NCBI GenBank assembly: GCA_040219515.1 | Contig: JAVJSI010000007.1 | Location: 186,001 to 250,000 of the forward strand | Source: Acidimicrobiales bacterium | GTDB taxonomy: Bacteria; Actinomycetota; Acidimicrobiia; Acidimicrobiales; Aldehydirespiratoraceae | DNA length: 64,000 nt | Direction of reading: 5' to 3' | Shown: in pieces, positions 32,897 to 41,883 of the stretch | Position numbering within the stretch: the stretch's first letter is position 1 | Layout of the letters: each line of letters starts with the position of its first letter | Notes under the pieces: model-generated | The model's input: the letters and a program-made list of their open reading frames with translations, nothing else | Database searches by the model: none | Told to the model about the DNA's origin: nothing | Translations under genes and position numbers: made by a program

Positions 32897-35800
32897 CAGG
32901 CCACGTCGGCGGTGACGCTCGCCACCTTCTCGCTCACGACCCGGCTCGATCCGCCCGGCTTCATCGAGACGCCGTAGAGACAATCGGCCGCCTCCATGGT
33001 GCGCTTCTGGTGACTGACCAGCAGGAGCTGAGCGTCAGCCCGGAACTCTTCGACCAACGAAAGGAACCGATGGAGATTGACGTCGTCGAGCGCGGCCTCG
33101 ACCTCGTCCATCACGTAGAACGGCGACGGGCGGCTGCGGAAGACGGCGAAGAGGAACGCGAGGGCGGTGAGCGTGCGCTCCCCGCCGCTGAGCAACGACA
33201 GCTTGCGAACGTTCTTGCCCGATGGGCGGGCACTGATCTCGATCCCGGTGTTGAGCAGGTCCTCCGGCGTCGTGAGCGCCAACGAACCCTGACCACCCGG
33301 GAAGAGGGTCTCGAACAGCTGCTGGAAGTTCACCGCCACGTCGGCGAACGCCGAGGCGAACACCGTGACGATCTCCTCGTCGATCGAGGCGATCACCTTC
33401 GAGAGCTCGCGGCGGGTGCCGCGGATGTCGTCGAGTTGACCCTGGAGGAACGAGTGGCGCTCCTGGAGCGACTGGTACTCCTCCAGCGCCAGCGGATTGA
33501 CCGGCCCCATGATCTCGAGCTCGGACTCCAGCTGCGACAGCCGACGAGCGGGCTCCATCCCTTCGTCGAGCGGAGGGCACTCGGCCGACACCGCCACGTC
33601 GGGCGCGATGTCGTGCTCGGCCCGGAGCCGTTCGACCGCCCCCTGGAGGCGGGTGCGCAGCTCGGCCTCCTCGACCTCGGCGCGCGCCGACTGGACCCGC
33701 AGGCTCTCGAGTTGCTTGTCGGCTTCGGCACGAGCGCGGCGCAGGCCGTCGAGCTCACGGGTGACCTGCTGTGCCGCCTCGGACTGTCGCCGACGGCGCT
33801 CGCGGACGTCGCCGAGTCGGTGATCCACCACCGACGTGCGGGTACCCACTGCGGCGGCGAGCGCCTCGAGCACGGCGGCCTTGCGATCGAGCATCTCTCG
33901 CTGCTCGCCGGCCGCCGCTCGCTCGGCCGCGTCACGCTCGAGGCGGGTGTCGATCTCGGAGAGGCGACCGGTGAGGAACGTCTTGCGCTCGTCGAGCCCC
34001 GCTGCCCGCACCTCGATGTCGGTGCGCAACGACCCCACCTCGGCCGCGCGCGTTTCGATGTCGGAACGGGCAGCCGCAAGGCGACGCCCCTTCTCGATCG
34101 ACTCGTTCTCGGCCGCCTCCAGCACCGGCAACGACGTCTCGAGCTCGTTGATCCGCACCGCTTCCTTCTCGAGGCGGCTCGCGAGCTCATCGACCCGACT
34201 CTGAAGGCCGTCGGCTTCGGTGACGATGTCGCGTCGGTCGGCCTCGATGCGCTGCAGCGCATCGGTGGCGGCCGTGAGGCCCGAGTCGATCTCGTCGAGC
34301 CGGGCCGCGAGCTGCGTCGCGGTGTCGACGCGGGCGGCGAGCGCAGCCCGGCCGTCGGCAACCGCCGTCTCGGCTGCTGCGCAGACCTCGCGGGTCGTTG
34401 CGACACGCTCCTCGGCCTCGGCGAGGGCAGCACCCGTGGCACCCGAACCGTTGGCACCGATGCGCCAACCGTCGGGGCCGAACCGGTCGCCGGCCTGGGT
34501 GACGACCGTACGGGCCGGGTCGGTGATCGCCGAGTCGGCCGCTGCTCGCCAGTCACCGTCGATCACGACGATGTGACCGATGAGCGCGTCGAGCAGGGCG
34601 TCGACCCCCGGTTGGGTGCCACGGACACGAGCGCGGATGGAGTCCCCTCCAGAGTCACTCCTGCGCGCCGCGCCGCCGAGCGCGAGCACCGCACCTGTGG
34701 CATCACCTTCACTGAGCCGATCGAGGGACCGACGAGCCGTGTCGGGATCGCGGACGATCACCGCACCCAACGCCTCGCCCACCGCCGACTCGAAGGCCGT
34801 TTCCCACCCGGGATCGACGGCGACGAGGTCGAGGAGCGTGCCCAGCACACCGTCGACGCCGGCGAGCCGCGCCGCGCCGGCTTGGGCGCGGGCCTCGTCG
34901 AGGGCCAGCGTGAGCGCCTCGGCCCGGGCCGTCCATCGGTGGTGATCGGCGTCGGCGTCAGCCTGCGCGACCAGGAGTGCAGCCACGGCGTCCTCGGCGC
35001 CCAGGCGGGCCGCTTCGGCCGCTTCCATCGCCGACACCAGCGGTTCTTCCTCGTCGTGCAGCGCCCCCAGCTCGTTCCGCCGTTGGGCCGCCTGGTGGTC
35101 GAGGACCGTGCGTCGCTCGCCGAGCTCGGAGAGCCGGGCCTGTAGACGGAGGACCTCGCTGCTGCCCCGCTCGGTCGACGCCGTGAGGGCGCCGAGCTCG
35201 CCTCGGATCTCGGCCGCCTGGCCGCTCGGCACGGGCACACCGTCGCCCCACTCCTCCTGGAAATCGTGACGATCGGCAGCCAACTCGCGCTCGGTGGCCT
35301 CCAACCGCTCGACATCGGGCGCCAGCGCGGCCAACTCGGCGTCGACCCGCGCGAGATCGTCGCGCGAGCGTGCCGCTTCGGCCTCGAGATTCGCGATCAC
35401 GCCGCGGTCGGTGAAGGCCGCCCGCTCGCGATCGACCCCACGACGGCGTTCGGCCAACACGGCGGACAGACCACGGGCGCGCTCTCGCATGGACTCCAGC
35501 CGAACGAGGGCGTCGCCCAGATCGTCGCCACCGTGGTCGGCGAGGCGCTGCTCGTTGGCCGACACCTCGGCGCTCAGGCGCTCGAGCTCGGTCTTGGTGG
35601 TGGCGGCCCGCTCACTCCGGCTGCTGCGGACCTCCCCGACGGTCTGGAGCTTGATGCGCAGATCGGCGATCTCCCGGCCGGCCAGGTGCACACGCAGCGC
35701 CGTGAGTTCGTTGATGAGGTGGCCGTGACGGCGAGCGGCCTCAGCCTGCTTCTCGAGCGGACGCAGGTTACGGCGCACTTCGCGCATCAGGTCCTTGACC

Positions 35801-36369
35801 CTGGTGAGGTCGGCATCGGAGGCCGTGAGGCGGCGCTCGGCGCGGTCCTTGCGCTTGCGGAACTTCAGGACCCCGGCGGCCTCCTCGATGATCGCTCGGC
35901 GGTCTTCGGGGCGGGCGTTGAGCACTGCGTCGATCTGGCCTTGCGACACGATGACGTGCTGCTGGCGACCCACGCCGCCGTCGCTCAGGAGTTCGGTGAC
36001 GTCGAGCAACCGGCACGGCACGCCGTTGATCGCGTATTCGGAGTCACCCGAGCGGAACAGGGTGCGGGTGATCTTCACCTCGTTGAACTCGACGGGAAGG
36101 GTGCCCGAGTGGTTGTCGATCGTGAGCGCGACCTCGGCTCGGCCCAGTGCGGCCTTGCCGGTGGTGCCCGCGAAGATCACGTCGTCCATCTTCCCCGAGC
36201 GCACGGCCGTGGGGGCCTGGGCACCGAGCACCCACGCGATGGCGTCGACCACGTTCGACTTGCCCGACCCGTTGGGCCCGACCACGACGGTGACGCCGGG
36301 CTCGAGGTCGATCGATGCGGTGTCGGCGAACGACTTGAAGCCCTTGAGCGTGAGGTTCTTGAGATGCAT
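32896..36369 (-). CDS. smc: Chromosome segregation protein SMC
   Basis: SMC forms the bacterial condensin with ScpA and ScpB. The 1157-aa protein has Walker A GPNGSGKSN at about 32-40 in the N-terminal head. Two long coiled coils flank a hinge (about 500-660). The C-terminal head has LSGGERTLTA and Walker B PFYVMDEVEAALDD. I start at ATG 36369 (MHLKNLTLKGFKSF), as in the family. It lies in the mutM-rnc neighbourhood as in other Actinobacteria. scpA and scpB are not in this window. Confidence 0.97.
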   Translation of the reverse strand: MHLKNLTLKGFKSFADTASIDLEPGVTVVVGPNGSGKSNVVDAIAWVLGAQAPTAVRSGKMDDVIFAGTTGKAALGRAEVALTIDNHSGTLPVEFNEVKITRTLFRSGDSEYAINGVPCRLLDVTELLSDGGVGRQQHVIVSQGQIDAVLNARPEDRRAIIEEAAGVLKFRKRKDRAERRLTASDADLTRVKDLMREVRRNLRPLEKQAEAARRHGHLINELTALRVHLAGREIADLRIKLQTVGEVRSSRSERAATTKTELERLSAEVSANEQRLADHGGDDLGDALVRLESMRERARGLSAVLAERRRGVDRERAAFTDRGVIANLEAEAARSRDDLARVDAELAALAPDVERLEATERELAADRHDFQEEWGDGVPVPSGQAAEIRGELGALTASTERGSSEVLRLQARLSELGERRTVLDHQAAQRRNELGALHDEEEPLVSAMEAAEAARLGAEDAVAALLVAQADADADHHRWTARAEALTLALDEARAQAGAARLAGVDGVLGTLLDLVAVDPGWETAFESAVGEALGAVIVRDPDTARRSLDRLSEGDATGAVLALGGAARRSDSGGDSIRARVRGTQPGVDALLDALIGHIVVIDGDWRAAADSAITDPARTVVTQAGDRFGPDGWRIGANGSGATGAALAEAEERVATTREVCAAAETAVADGRAALAARVDTATQLAARLDEIDSGLTAATDALQRIEADRRDIVTEADGLQSRVDELASRLEKEAVRINELETSLPVLEAAENESIEKGRRLAAARSDIETRAAEVGSLRTDIEVRAAGLDERKTFLTGRLSEIDTRLERDAAERAAAGEQREMLDRKAAVLEALAAAVGTRTSVVDHRLGDVRERRRRQSEAAQQVTRELDGLRRARAEADKQLESLRVQSARAEVEEAELRTRLQGAVERLRAEHDIAPDVAVSAECPPLDEGMEPARRLSQLESELEIMGPVNPLALEEYQSLQERHSFLQGQLDDIRGTRRELSKVIASIDEEIVTVFASAFADVAVNFQQLFETLFPGGQGSLALTTPEDLLNTGIEISARPSGKNVRKLSLLSGGERTLTALAFLFAVFRSRPSPFYVMDEVEAALDDVNLHRFLSLVEEFRADAQLLLVSHQKRTMEAADCLYGVSMKPGGSSRVVSEKVASVTADVA

Positions 36370-36449
36370 CGAGTTCGACGGTAGCAACCCGAATTACATC
36401 TGTGTAGTCCCCGGCCTGTGGAAAGGTTGTGGATCTCGTCGCGTCAGGG

Positions 36450-36485
36450 CGAACTGCAACGGGGGTCTGACCCCGAATGCAACGG
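36450..36485. repeat. REP-like palindrome GGGGTC-T-GACCCC flanked by direct repeats
   Basis: A perfect 13-bp palindrome (36462-36474) sits between near-identical direct repeats CGAACTGCAACGG (36450-36462) and CGAATGCAACGG (36474-36485). It lies in the 121-bp gap between smc and mutM. Such GGGGTC palindromes recur in many bacterial genomes near REP-associated tyrosine transposases (from recollection, not searched). No transposase is in the window. Confidence 0.6.
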
Positions 36486-36490
36486 TTTCC

Positions 36491-37324
36491 TCAGACCTGG
36501 GTGGTGCAGTAGTAGGTCCAGGAGCCGCCGAACTTGACCCGTTCGATGGGGAGACGGCTGCGACCGCTGAGGTCGCCGTGCTTGCCCCACACCTCGAGGT
36601 GGTCGGCGTATTCACCGGGTTCACCGAAGGGGTCGATGAACGGGCGGGCCTCGACCGACGTGCCGCGGTACTTGATGGCGTCGTGGAGCGTGCCCACCAG
36701 CGCACGATGCAGCCGACGGATCTCCTGGCTCGAGAGGGAGTCACTCAGACGGTCGTGGCGCAAGCCGGCGTGGAAAAGGATCTCGTCGGCATAGATGTCG
36801 CCGATGCCGACGACGAACGAGGTGTCGGTGAGCAAGGTCTTGAGCTTGGTCTTGTGACTCAGCAACGTGCGTCCGAACGTGGTCCACGACACGGGCTCCT
36901 CGACGGGATCGAGGCCGTACCCGTCGAGTTCGGGAAGCTCGTCGGCCAGCGCATCGGTGTCGACGACGAACGCCTGCGAAGTGCCGTCGGCATCGAGCAG
37001 GCGGAGCTGCCCGTGCTGGGTGAACGTGATGATGATCTCGGTGTCGGAGTCGACATCGTCCTTGTTCGCGTTGCGACGCAGAGAACCCGTGGATCCCAGG
37101 TCGACGACGAGGGTGGACTCCCCGTCGAAAACGATGGTGATGTAGAGCCCACGACGCTCGACGCCGGTGATCTTCATGCCCTCGAGCTGCGAGGTGAACG
37201 CCTTGCGGTTCTTGTAGCGACCGAGCGTCTTCATGCTCATCGCCTCGACCTCTTTCACCTTCTTCCCGACCAGGTCGCGGTCGAGATCACGACGAACGGT
37301 CTCGACTTCGGGTAGCTCAAACAT
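36491..37324 (-). CDS. Formamidopyrimidine-DNA glycosylase family protein, catalytically divergent
   Basis: This 277-aa MutM/Fpg-family protein sits at the mutM position but differs at key sites. It begins MFELPEVE, with Phe where the catalytic N-terminal Pro must be. RRGLY replaces RRxKY (Leu for the conserved Lys), DLGSTGSL replaces HLGMSGSL, and GIGDIYADE replaces GIGNIYADE. The C-terminal zinc finger keeps only one Cys (C273 in YYCTT), so no four-Cys zinc site forms. The fold (GSLRRN, YADE, helix-two-turn-helix) is intact. It is therefore unlikely to be a classical glycosylase/lyase and may bind or recognise lesions. Its start overlaps the rnc stop by 8 nt. Confidence 0.82.
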   Translation of the reverse strand: MFELPEVETVRRDLDRDLVGKKVKEVEAMSMKTLGRYKNRKAFTSQLEGMKITGVERRGLYITIVFDGESTLVVDLGSTGSLRRNANKDDVDSDTEIIITFTQHGQLRLLDADGTSQAFVVDTDALADELPELDGYGLDPVEEPVSWTTFGRTLLSHKTKLKTLLTDTSFVVGIGDIYADEILFHAGLRHDRLSDSLSSQEIRRLHRALVGTLHDAIKYRGTSVEARPFIDPFGEPGEYADHLEVWGKHGDLSGRSRLPIERVKFGGSWTYYCTTQV

Positions 37325-38006
37325 CGGATGCTCCATCCTCAGGCGAGCGGGCGTCCCATGCGGCACGGGCCGCCCGTTGCTCTGCCTCTTTTTTGGACGA
37401 ACCGTTGCCGGTTCCTCGTACTTCGCCACCGATCGTCACGGTTGCCTCGAACCGCTTGAGGTGGTCGGGCCCGCTCTCGGAGATCGTGTAGATCGGCGGT
37501 CGATGACCGTCGACCGCGGCGATCTCCTGCAGGCGAGTCTTGTAGTCGCGGGCGCCGGGGCGCGATGCCGCGTCGGAGATGCGGGCGTCGAGCTGACCGA
37601 GCACCAGCCTGCGGGCCGGCTCGATGCCCCCGTCGACATAGACCGCGCCGATGACGGCCTCGACGGCATCGGCCAGAATCGAGGACTTCTCGGCCCCGCC
37701 CGACGATGCCTCGCCCTTGCCGAGCCGCAGGTGCTCGCCGAGGCCGAGGGCGACGCCGACATCGGCGAGCGTCGCCGCGCTCACCACCGTCGCCCGAGCC
37801 TTGGCCAGCTGGCCCTCGGGCTCGTCGGGGAACCGTTCGTAGAGCGCACCGGTGACGACCAGACCGAGCACGGCGTCGCCGAGGAACTCGAGTCGTTCGT
37901 TGCTGGGCTCGTCGAGGTGTTCAGAACACCACGACCGGTGCGACAACGCAACCTCGAGCAGCGCAGGGTCGTCGAAGCGGTACCCCAGACGCTCTTCGAG
38001 CGACAC
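37317..38006 (-). CDS. rnc: Ribonuclease III
   Basis: RNase III cuts double-stranded RNA and processes rRNA precursors. The 229-aa protein has the signature NERLEFLGDAVLGL, a second acidic site LADAVEAVIGAVY, and a C-terminal dsRNA-binding domain with GNGSSKKEAEQRAA. The GTG at 38006 is the likely start. It lies between acpP and the mutM-like gene, overlapping the latter by 8 nt. Confidence 0.97.
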   Translation of the reverse strand: MSLEERLGYRFDDPALLEVALSHRSWCSEHLDEPSNERLEFLGDAVLGLVVTGALYERFPDEPEGQLAKARATVVSAATLADVGVALGLGEHLRLGKGEASSGGAEKSSILADAVEAVIGAVYVDGGIEPARRLVLGQLDARISDAASRPGARDYKTRLQEIAAVDGHRPPIYTISESGPDHLKRFEATVTIGGEVRGTGNGSSKKEAEQRAARAAWDARSPEDGASDV

Positions 38007-38031
38007 AGCTGTGGTCGGCGAGGTCAGGACC

Positions 38032-38322
38032 TCAACCCAACTTGGCGAGGACGTAGTCGACTGCGTCGCGTACCGTCCGGAGATCCTCGAGATCCTCGTC
38101 GTCGATGCGAAAACCGGAGGCCCGCTCGGCGAGTTCTTCCTCGAGGCCCTCGACGAGTTCGATCAGCGCGAGCGAGTCGGCGTCGAGGTCGTCGGCGAAG
38201 GCATCGCCCTCGTTGATGCTCGACGGCTCGATCTCGAGGATGTCGGCCAGTTGGTCCTTGACGATCGTGAGAATCTCGTCTCGACCGATCGGACCCTGTT
38301 CGACGTGTGTTTCTGCGGGCAC
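38032..38322 (-). CDS. acpP: Acyl carrier protein
   Basis: The 96-aa protein carries growing acyl chains on 4'-phosphopantetheine attached to Ser50 of the DSL motif (DLDADSLALIELV). It is acidic and helical. A longer in-frame reading exists, but the GTG at 38322 has GGAGAG 7 nt upstream and gives a normal length with a short N-terminal extension. It lies between plsX and rnc, 25 bp before the rnc start. Confidence 0.94.
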   Translation of the reverse strand: MPAETHVEQGPIGRDEILTIVKDQLADILEIEPSSINEGDAFADDLDADSLALIELVEGLEEELAERASGFRIDDEDLEDLRTVRDAVDYVLAKLG

Positions 38323-38419
38323 TTCAACTCTCCATGGGTGCGGGGAACCGCATCGCACACTAGCGGGACCGTTTGCTTGTGCGCTTGTGAAGACTGAATC
38401 CGGCCTCTCGTCGCCGATT

Positions 38420-39406
38420 TCACGCCTGGGCAGCGGCGGTGAGATGCGCAACCATGTCGACCTCGACCATCTCCGAAGCCACGCGAATGGCGTTCACCAT
38501 CGCCGTGGCCGAACTCGATCCGTGCGAGATGACACACACGCCGTTGACCCCCAGCAGCAAGGCACCACCGACCGAGTCGGGGTGCAGCTCCGACACCATC
38601 TGGTCGAGCGGCCCGGCCAGGGCCGCACCCGCGGCCCGTGACTCGTCGTCGGTGTCGATGGCGACCAACAGCCGACCGACCAATGCCGTCATCGCCCCTT
38701 CGAGCGTCTTGAGGGTGACATTGCCCGTGAATCCGTCGGTGACGATCACGTCGACCTCGGACGTCATCACGTCGCGGCCCTCGACGTTGCCGATCCACTC
38801 GGCACCGGCGGTGGCGGCCCAGGCGGGGTCGGAGAGAAGCTCGAAGCACTCCTTGACGAAGGGGCTGCCCTTTCCGGCTTCCTCACCGATCGACAGCAGG
38901 CCGACACGCGGCGTGTCGATGGCGAAGCGGTCGCGGGCGTAGACCGCGCCCATCCGGGCGAACTCGACGAGCCACTCGGGCTTGCACTCGGCGTTGGCGC
39001 CCGCATCGAGCAGGGTGGTCGGGGTGCTGCCCGGGACCGGGATGGGCGTGGCGATCGCCGGCCGGTTGGTGCCCTTGATCCGGCCCATGCGCAGCAGCGC
39101 CGATGCCATCGTGGCACCGGTGTTGCCGGCGGAGACCATGGCCGACGCCTGCCCGTCCCGCACCGCCTCGGCGGCACGCACGAGTGAGGAATCCTTCATC
39201 CTGCGGACGCTGGAGCCGGGCTCGGCGTCCATCGCGATGACCTCGCTGGCCTCGATGACCTCGAGGCCGCCGGTGTCGCCGAGGTCGGCGGAGCGGCCGA
39301 CGAGAACGACGGGGACACCCAATTCCTCGGCCGCGCGGCGCGCGCCGGTGACGATCTCGGCTGGGGCGTGGTCGCCGCCCATTGCGTCGACCGCGATGGG
39401 CAGCAT
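38420..39406 (-). CDS. plsX: Phosphate acyltransferase PlsX
   Basis: PlsX makes acyl-phosphate from acyl-ACP for phospholipid synthesis. The 328-aa protein starts MLPIAVDAMGGDHAPAEIV, the family signature, and contains DGFTGNVTLKTLEG and LGVNGVCVISHGSS. The start at ATG 39406 sits 4 bp after the rpmF stop, so the two are coupled. acpP follows by 97 bp. Confidence 0.96.
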   Translation of the reverse strand: MLPIAVDAMGGDHAPAEIVTGARRAAEELGVPVVLVGRSADLGDTGGLEVIEASEVIAMDAEPGSSVRRMKDSSLVRAAEAVRDGQASAMVSAGNTGATMASALLRMGRIKGTNRPAIATPIPVPGSTPTTLLDAGANAECKPEWLVEFARMGAVYARDRFAIDTPRVGLLSIGEEAGKGSPFVKECFELLSDPAWAATAGAEWIGNVEGRDVMTSEVDVIVTDGFTGNVTLKTLEGAMTALVGRLLVAIDTDDESRAAGAALAGPLDQMVSELHPDSVGGALLLGVNGVCVISHGSSSATAMVNAIRVASEMVEVDMVAHLTAAAQA

Positions 39407-39410
39407 CGAC

Positions 39411-39590
39411 TCAGTCGACCTGGATGGCCTGACGGCCGGCGTACCAACCACAGTTGCCACAGGCCCGGTGGGGGCGCTTGGTGGAACCGCAGTGGGGGCA
39501 GGCGCTACGGGCCGTGGTCCCAACGCGCCAGGCCGATGCCTTGCGGCTCCGGCTCTTCGACTTCGACATCTTCTTCTTCGGGACAGCCAT
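39411..39590 (-). CDS. rpmF: 50S ribosomal protein L32
   Basis: This 59-aa protein begins MAVPKKKMSKSKSRSRK and has a zinc ribbon with CPHC and CGNC, so it is the zinc-containing form of L32. It would be missed by a 60-residue length cutoff. AGGAA lies 5 nt before the ATG. It lies between the DUF177 gene and plsX, the order seen in many bacteria. Confidence 0.95.
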   Translation of the reverse strand: MAVPKKKMSKSKSRSRKASAWRVGTTARSACPHCGSTKRPHRACGNCGWYAGRQAIQVD

Positions 39591-39608
39591 TGCGTTCCTG
39601 CTCTAGTC

Positions 39609-39635
39609 AGATCGAACACGTAAAGATCGAACACG
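39609..39635 (-). promoter_or_regulatory. Direct 12-bp repeat upstream of rpmF
   Basis: Two perfect copies of AGATCGAACACG (39609-39620 and 39624-39635) are spaced 15 bp apart, 19 bp before the rpmF start. They could be an operator or a leader element for rpmF-plsX. No matching regulator is known to me. Confidence 0.45.
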
Positions 39636-39711
39636 GAATGTTACCGATGCACCGGAACGACCACACCCCGCGGACCCCGACGATTCCGAGACGAGCGATC
39701 GATCCGGTCGG

Positions 39712-40254
39712 CTACGGGGCCTGATCCTCGTCGAAAGTGAGGTCGTCGAGCGCCGCCCAGCGAGGGTCGGGCGGCGGCTCGTCGGCGAGATCGACATCGG
39801 GGGCCACCTCGGCCGGGAAACGGGCTGGGTCGGGGCCTGCACAGTCCTCACGACACAGCGGGGCCAACGGCAGCGACAGCAGCGCCGCCTCCCGGACGAC
39901 GGGACCGAGATCGATTCGTTCGTCCTCGATCGGCCAGGTCTCGCCGTCGGTCGGCTCGCGTTCGAAGATCTCGAGTACCTCTGCCACGAATGGTTGGACC
40001 ATCGGTTCGAGACAGCGACGACAGGGGCCGGTCCATTTCCCTCCGACGGTTCCCGCCGCCGACACTCCCTCGGTGACCGCCTCGACCACCAGGTCGATCG
40101 CGAGCCGACCATCGACCACCGAGAACTCGCCGGCGGCCGTGTCGGGCAGTTCGGTCACCGCCGAGAACTCCCGTCGGGCCCCGGTCCGGCGACGAATCTC
40201 GAGCGTGTCGACCAGGAGCTGGCTGGGAGGGGTGATCGGCCCGGCGTCGGCCAC
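39712..40254 (-). CDS. DUF177/YceD family protein
   Basis: The 180-aa protein has the YceD pattern of an N-terminal beta region, then WTGPCRRCLEPMVQPF and a C-terminal CREDCAGP with paired cysteines. The family is encoded next to rpmF in most bacteria; in plants it links to 23S rRNA processing. The GTG start overlaps the stop of the upstream coiled-coil gene by 1 nt (TAGTG). A gap of 121 bp, containing the direct repeat, separates it from rpmF. Confidence 0.9.
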   Translation of the reverse strand: MADAGPITPPSQLLVDTLEIRRRTGARREFSAVTELPDTAAGEFSVVDGRLAIDLVVEAVTEGVSAAGTVGGKWTGPCRRCLEPMVQPFVAEVLEIFEREPTDGETWPIEDERIDLGPVVREAALLSLPLAPLCREDCAGPDPARFPAEVAPDVDLADEPPPDPRWAALDDLTFDEDQAP

Positions 40255-40817
40255 TAGACGTCCTGGTCGAAGACCAGCTCGTCGGGCAGGGGCGGTTCCG
40301 TCTCGGCCGGTTCGGGTCGTTCCTCGGCCGCGCCCTGCAGACGGGCCCGACCACTGGCGACGGTCCGCATCGTGCGTTCGAGCACGACCTCCATCCCGCC
40401 CAGCTTCTGATCGCACCAGTCCTCGGTCTCGAGACGAAGCGTCTTCGCCCGCGCTTCGGCGTCGGCAACCACCCGACGGGCCCGGTCCTCGGCCGCTTTC
40501 ACCAGCTCGGTGCGCTGCACCATCTGCTCCGCCCGCGTACGGGCCCGAGCGATGATGTCGTCGCCCTCGCGTTGCACGCGAGCGAGAAAGTCGTCGCGTT
40601 CCTTGAGCAGCCAGCGGGCGGAGCGAAGCTCGTCGGGCAAGCCCTGGACGGCCGCGGTCAACACGGTGAGAACCTCTTCCTTGTTGATCATCGAGGAGGA
40701 GGAGAGCGGCATCGGCCGCGCCTCTTCCACGAGCTCGATCGCCCGCCGGAGCAACGACTCGGCCTGGGGCGCGCGATAGGCCGGCGCCTCCTCGCGCCCC
40801 TCCGGAGAATCGGTCAC
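40254..40817 (-). CDS. Coiled-coil DivIVA/SepIVA-like septation protein
   Basis: This 187-aa, mainly helical protein has long Arg/Glu/Ala coiled coils (about 55-160, including AEDRARRVVADAEARA) and a charged, Pro-rich C-terminal tail. Sequence and location fit the mycobacterial SepIVA (Rv2927c) type, encoded next to DUF177 and rnc, which localises to the pole and septum. That name is inferred mainly from synteny; an ATP synthase b-subunit-like fold looks similar. The GTG start overlaps the coaD stop (GTGA). Confidence 0.68.
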   Translation of the reverse strand: MTDSPEGREEAPAYRAPQAESLLRRAIELVEEARPMPLSSSSMINKEEVLTVLTAAVQGLPDELRSARWLLKERDDFLARVQREGDDIIARARTRAEQMVQRTELVKAAEDRARRVVADAEARAKTLRLETEDWCDQKLGGMEVVLERTMRTVASGRARLQGAAEERPEPAETEPPLPDELVFDQDV

Positions 40818-41287
40818 CCGTACTGCTCCTTCAGCTTGATCGCCACGGCCTCGGGCACCATTCCCGAGATGTCGCCGCCGTACTTCGCGAAATCGCGGAT
40901 GAACTTCGACGCGAGGAACGAGCTCCTCGATGCCGACGGGATGAACAACGTGTGGATGCCCGAGGCCGCGTTGTTCATCTGGGCCATCTGGAGCTCGTTC
41001 TCGAAGTCGGAGACGGCGCGCAGGCCCTTCACGATGAAGTCCGCCTGGGACTCGCGGGCGAGGTCGACGACGAGGCCGCTGAACATCTTGACGCGCACGT
41101 TGGGGAGGTGCGCCGTGGACACCCTGATCATCTCTTCGCGGTCGTCGAGCTCGAAAACCCCGTCCTTCCCGGTGTTCACCATGGCCGCCACGATCACCTC
41201 GTCGAACAGCGAGCACGCGGTCTCGATGATCTCGATGTGCCCGTTGTGAACGGGATCGAACGAGCCGGGATACAGAACGCGAGTCAC
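40814..41287 (-). CDS. coaD: Phosphopantetheine adenylyltransferase
   Basis: CoaD adenylates 4'-phosphopantetheine in coenzyme A synthesis. The 157-aa protein has the nucleotidyltransferase signature GSFDPVHNGHIEII and a C-terminal SSFLASKFIRDFAKYGGD. GTG 41287 (MTRVLYPGSFD) is the start; longer readings are not conserved. Overlap with the septation gene indicates one operon. Confidence 0.96.
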   Translation of the reverse strand: MTRVLYPGSFDPVHNGHIEIIETACSLFDEVIVAAMVNTGKDGVFELDDREEMIRVSTAHLPNVRVKMFSGLVVDLARESQADFIVKGLRAVSDFENELQMAQMNNAASGIHTLFIPSASRSSFLASKFIRDFAKYGGDISGMVPEAVAIKLKEQYG

Positions 41288-41313
41288 GTGGGAAGTCTCC
41301 ACTCCTAGTGGCG

Positions 41314-41847
41314 TCAGGGTGAACCCGCGGAAGCGAGCGTCACCACGGTACTCCCGTAGCGGCGGGCTCGGTGGGTCTCCCACCCGGTGGGAAGGTCGAT
41401 CTCCCGGTCGGACTCGATGACGACCATCGCCTCGGGCAGGCGCTCGGCGACCGTGGCCAACAGCTCGTCCCAGGCATCGAAGGCGTAGGGAGGATCGAGC
41501 AGCACGAGATCGATGTCGCCCTGTTGGCGGAGCACCGACGGCCCGTCGCCGGCCACCACCGTGGCCGCGTCCAGGAAGCCCAGGGTGTCCAGATTGGTCC
41601 GGAGCGCGTCGAGCGCCCGCCGATCGTTCTCGACGAACGTGCAGTGCGCGGCCCCACGAGAGAGCGCCTCGAGGCCGAGTGCACCCGACCCGGCGAAGAC
41701 GTCGATGACCCGAACATCGTCGAGGACGCCCAGCGAGTAGAGCGAGTTGAACATCGCCTCGCGCACGCGGTCAGCCGTGGGACGCGTGCCGTCGCCGTCG
41801 GGAACGAGGATTCGGCGACCTCGGGCGGATCCGGCTACGACGCGCAT
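41314..41847 (-). CDS. rsmD: 16S rRNA (guanine(966)-N(2))-methyltransferase
   Basis: The 177-aa methyltransferase begins MRVVAGSARGRRI and has IDVFAGSGALGLEALSRGA (SAM site) and the catalytic LDPPYAFD. It modifies 16S rRNA. The start at ATG 41847 removes a nonconserved extension. It is 26 bp upstream of coaD on the same strand, the usual order. Confidence 0.95.
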   Translation of the reverse strand: MRVVAGSARGRRILVPDGDGTRPTADRVREAMFNSLYSLGVLDDVRVIDVFAGSGALGLEALSRGAAHCTFVENDRRALDALRTNLDTLGFLDAATVVAGDGPSVLRQQGDIDLVLLDPPYAFDAWDELLATVAERLPEAMVVIESDREIDLPTGWETHRARRYGSTVVTLASAGSP

Positions 41848-41883
41848 TCCGCCAGTCTGGCGGGTCCGCGGTACCGTCCCCAC

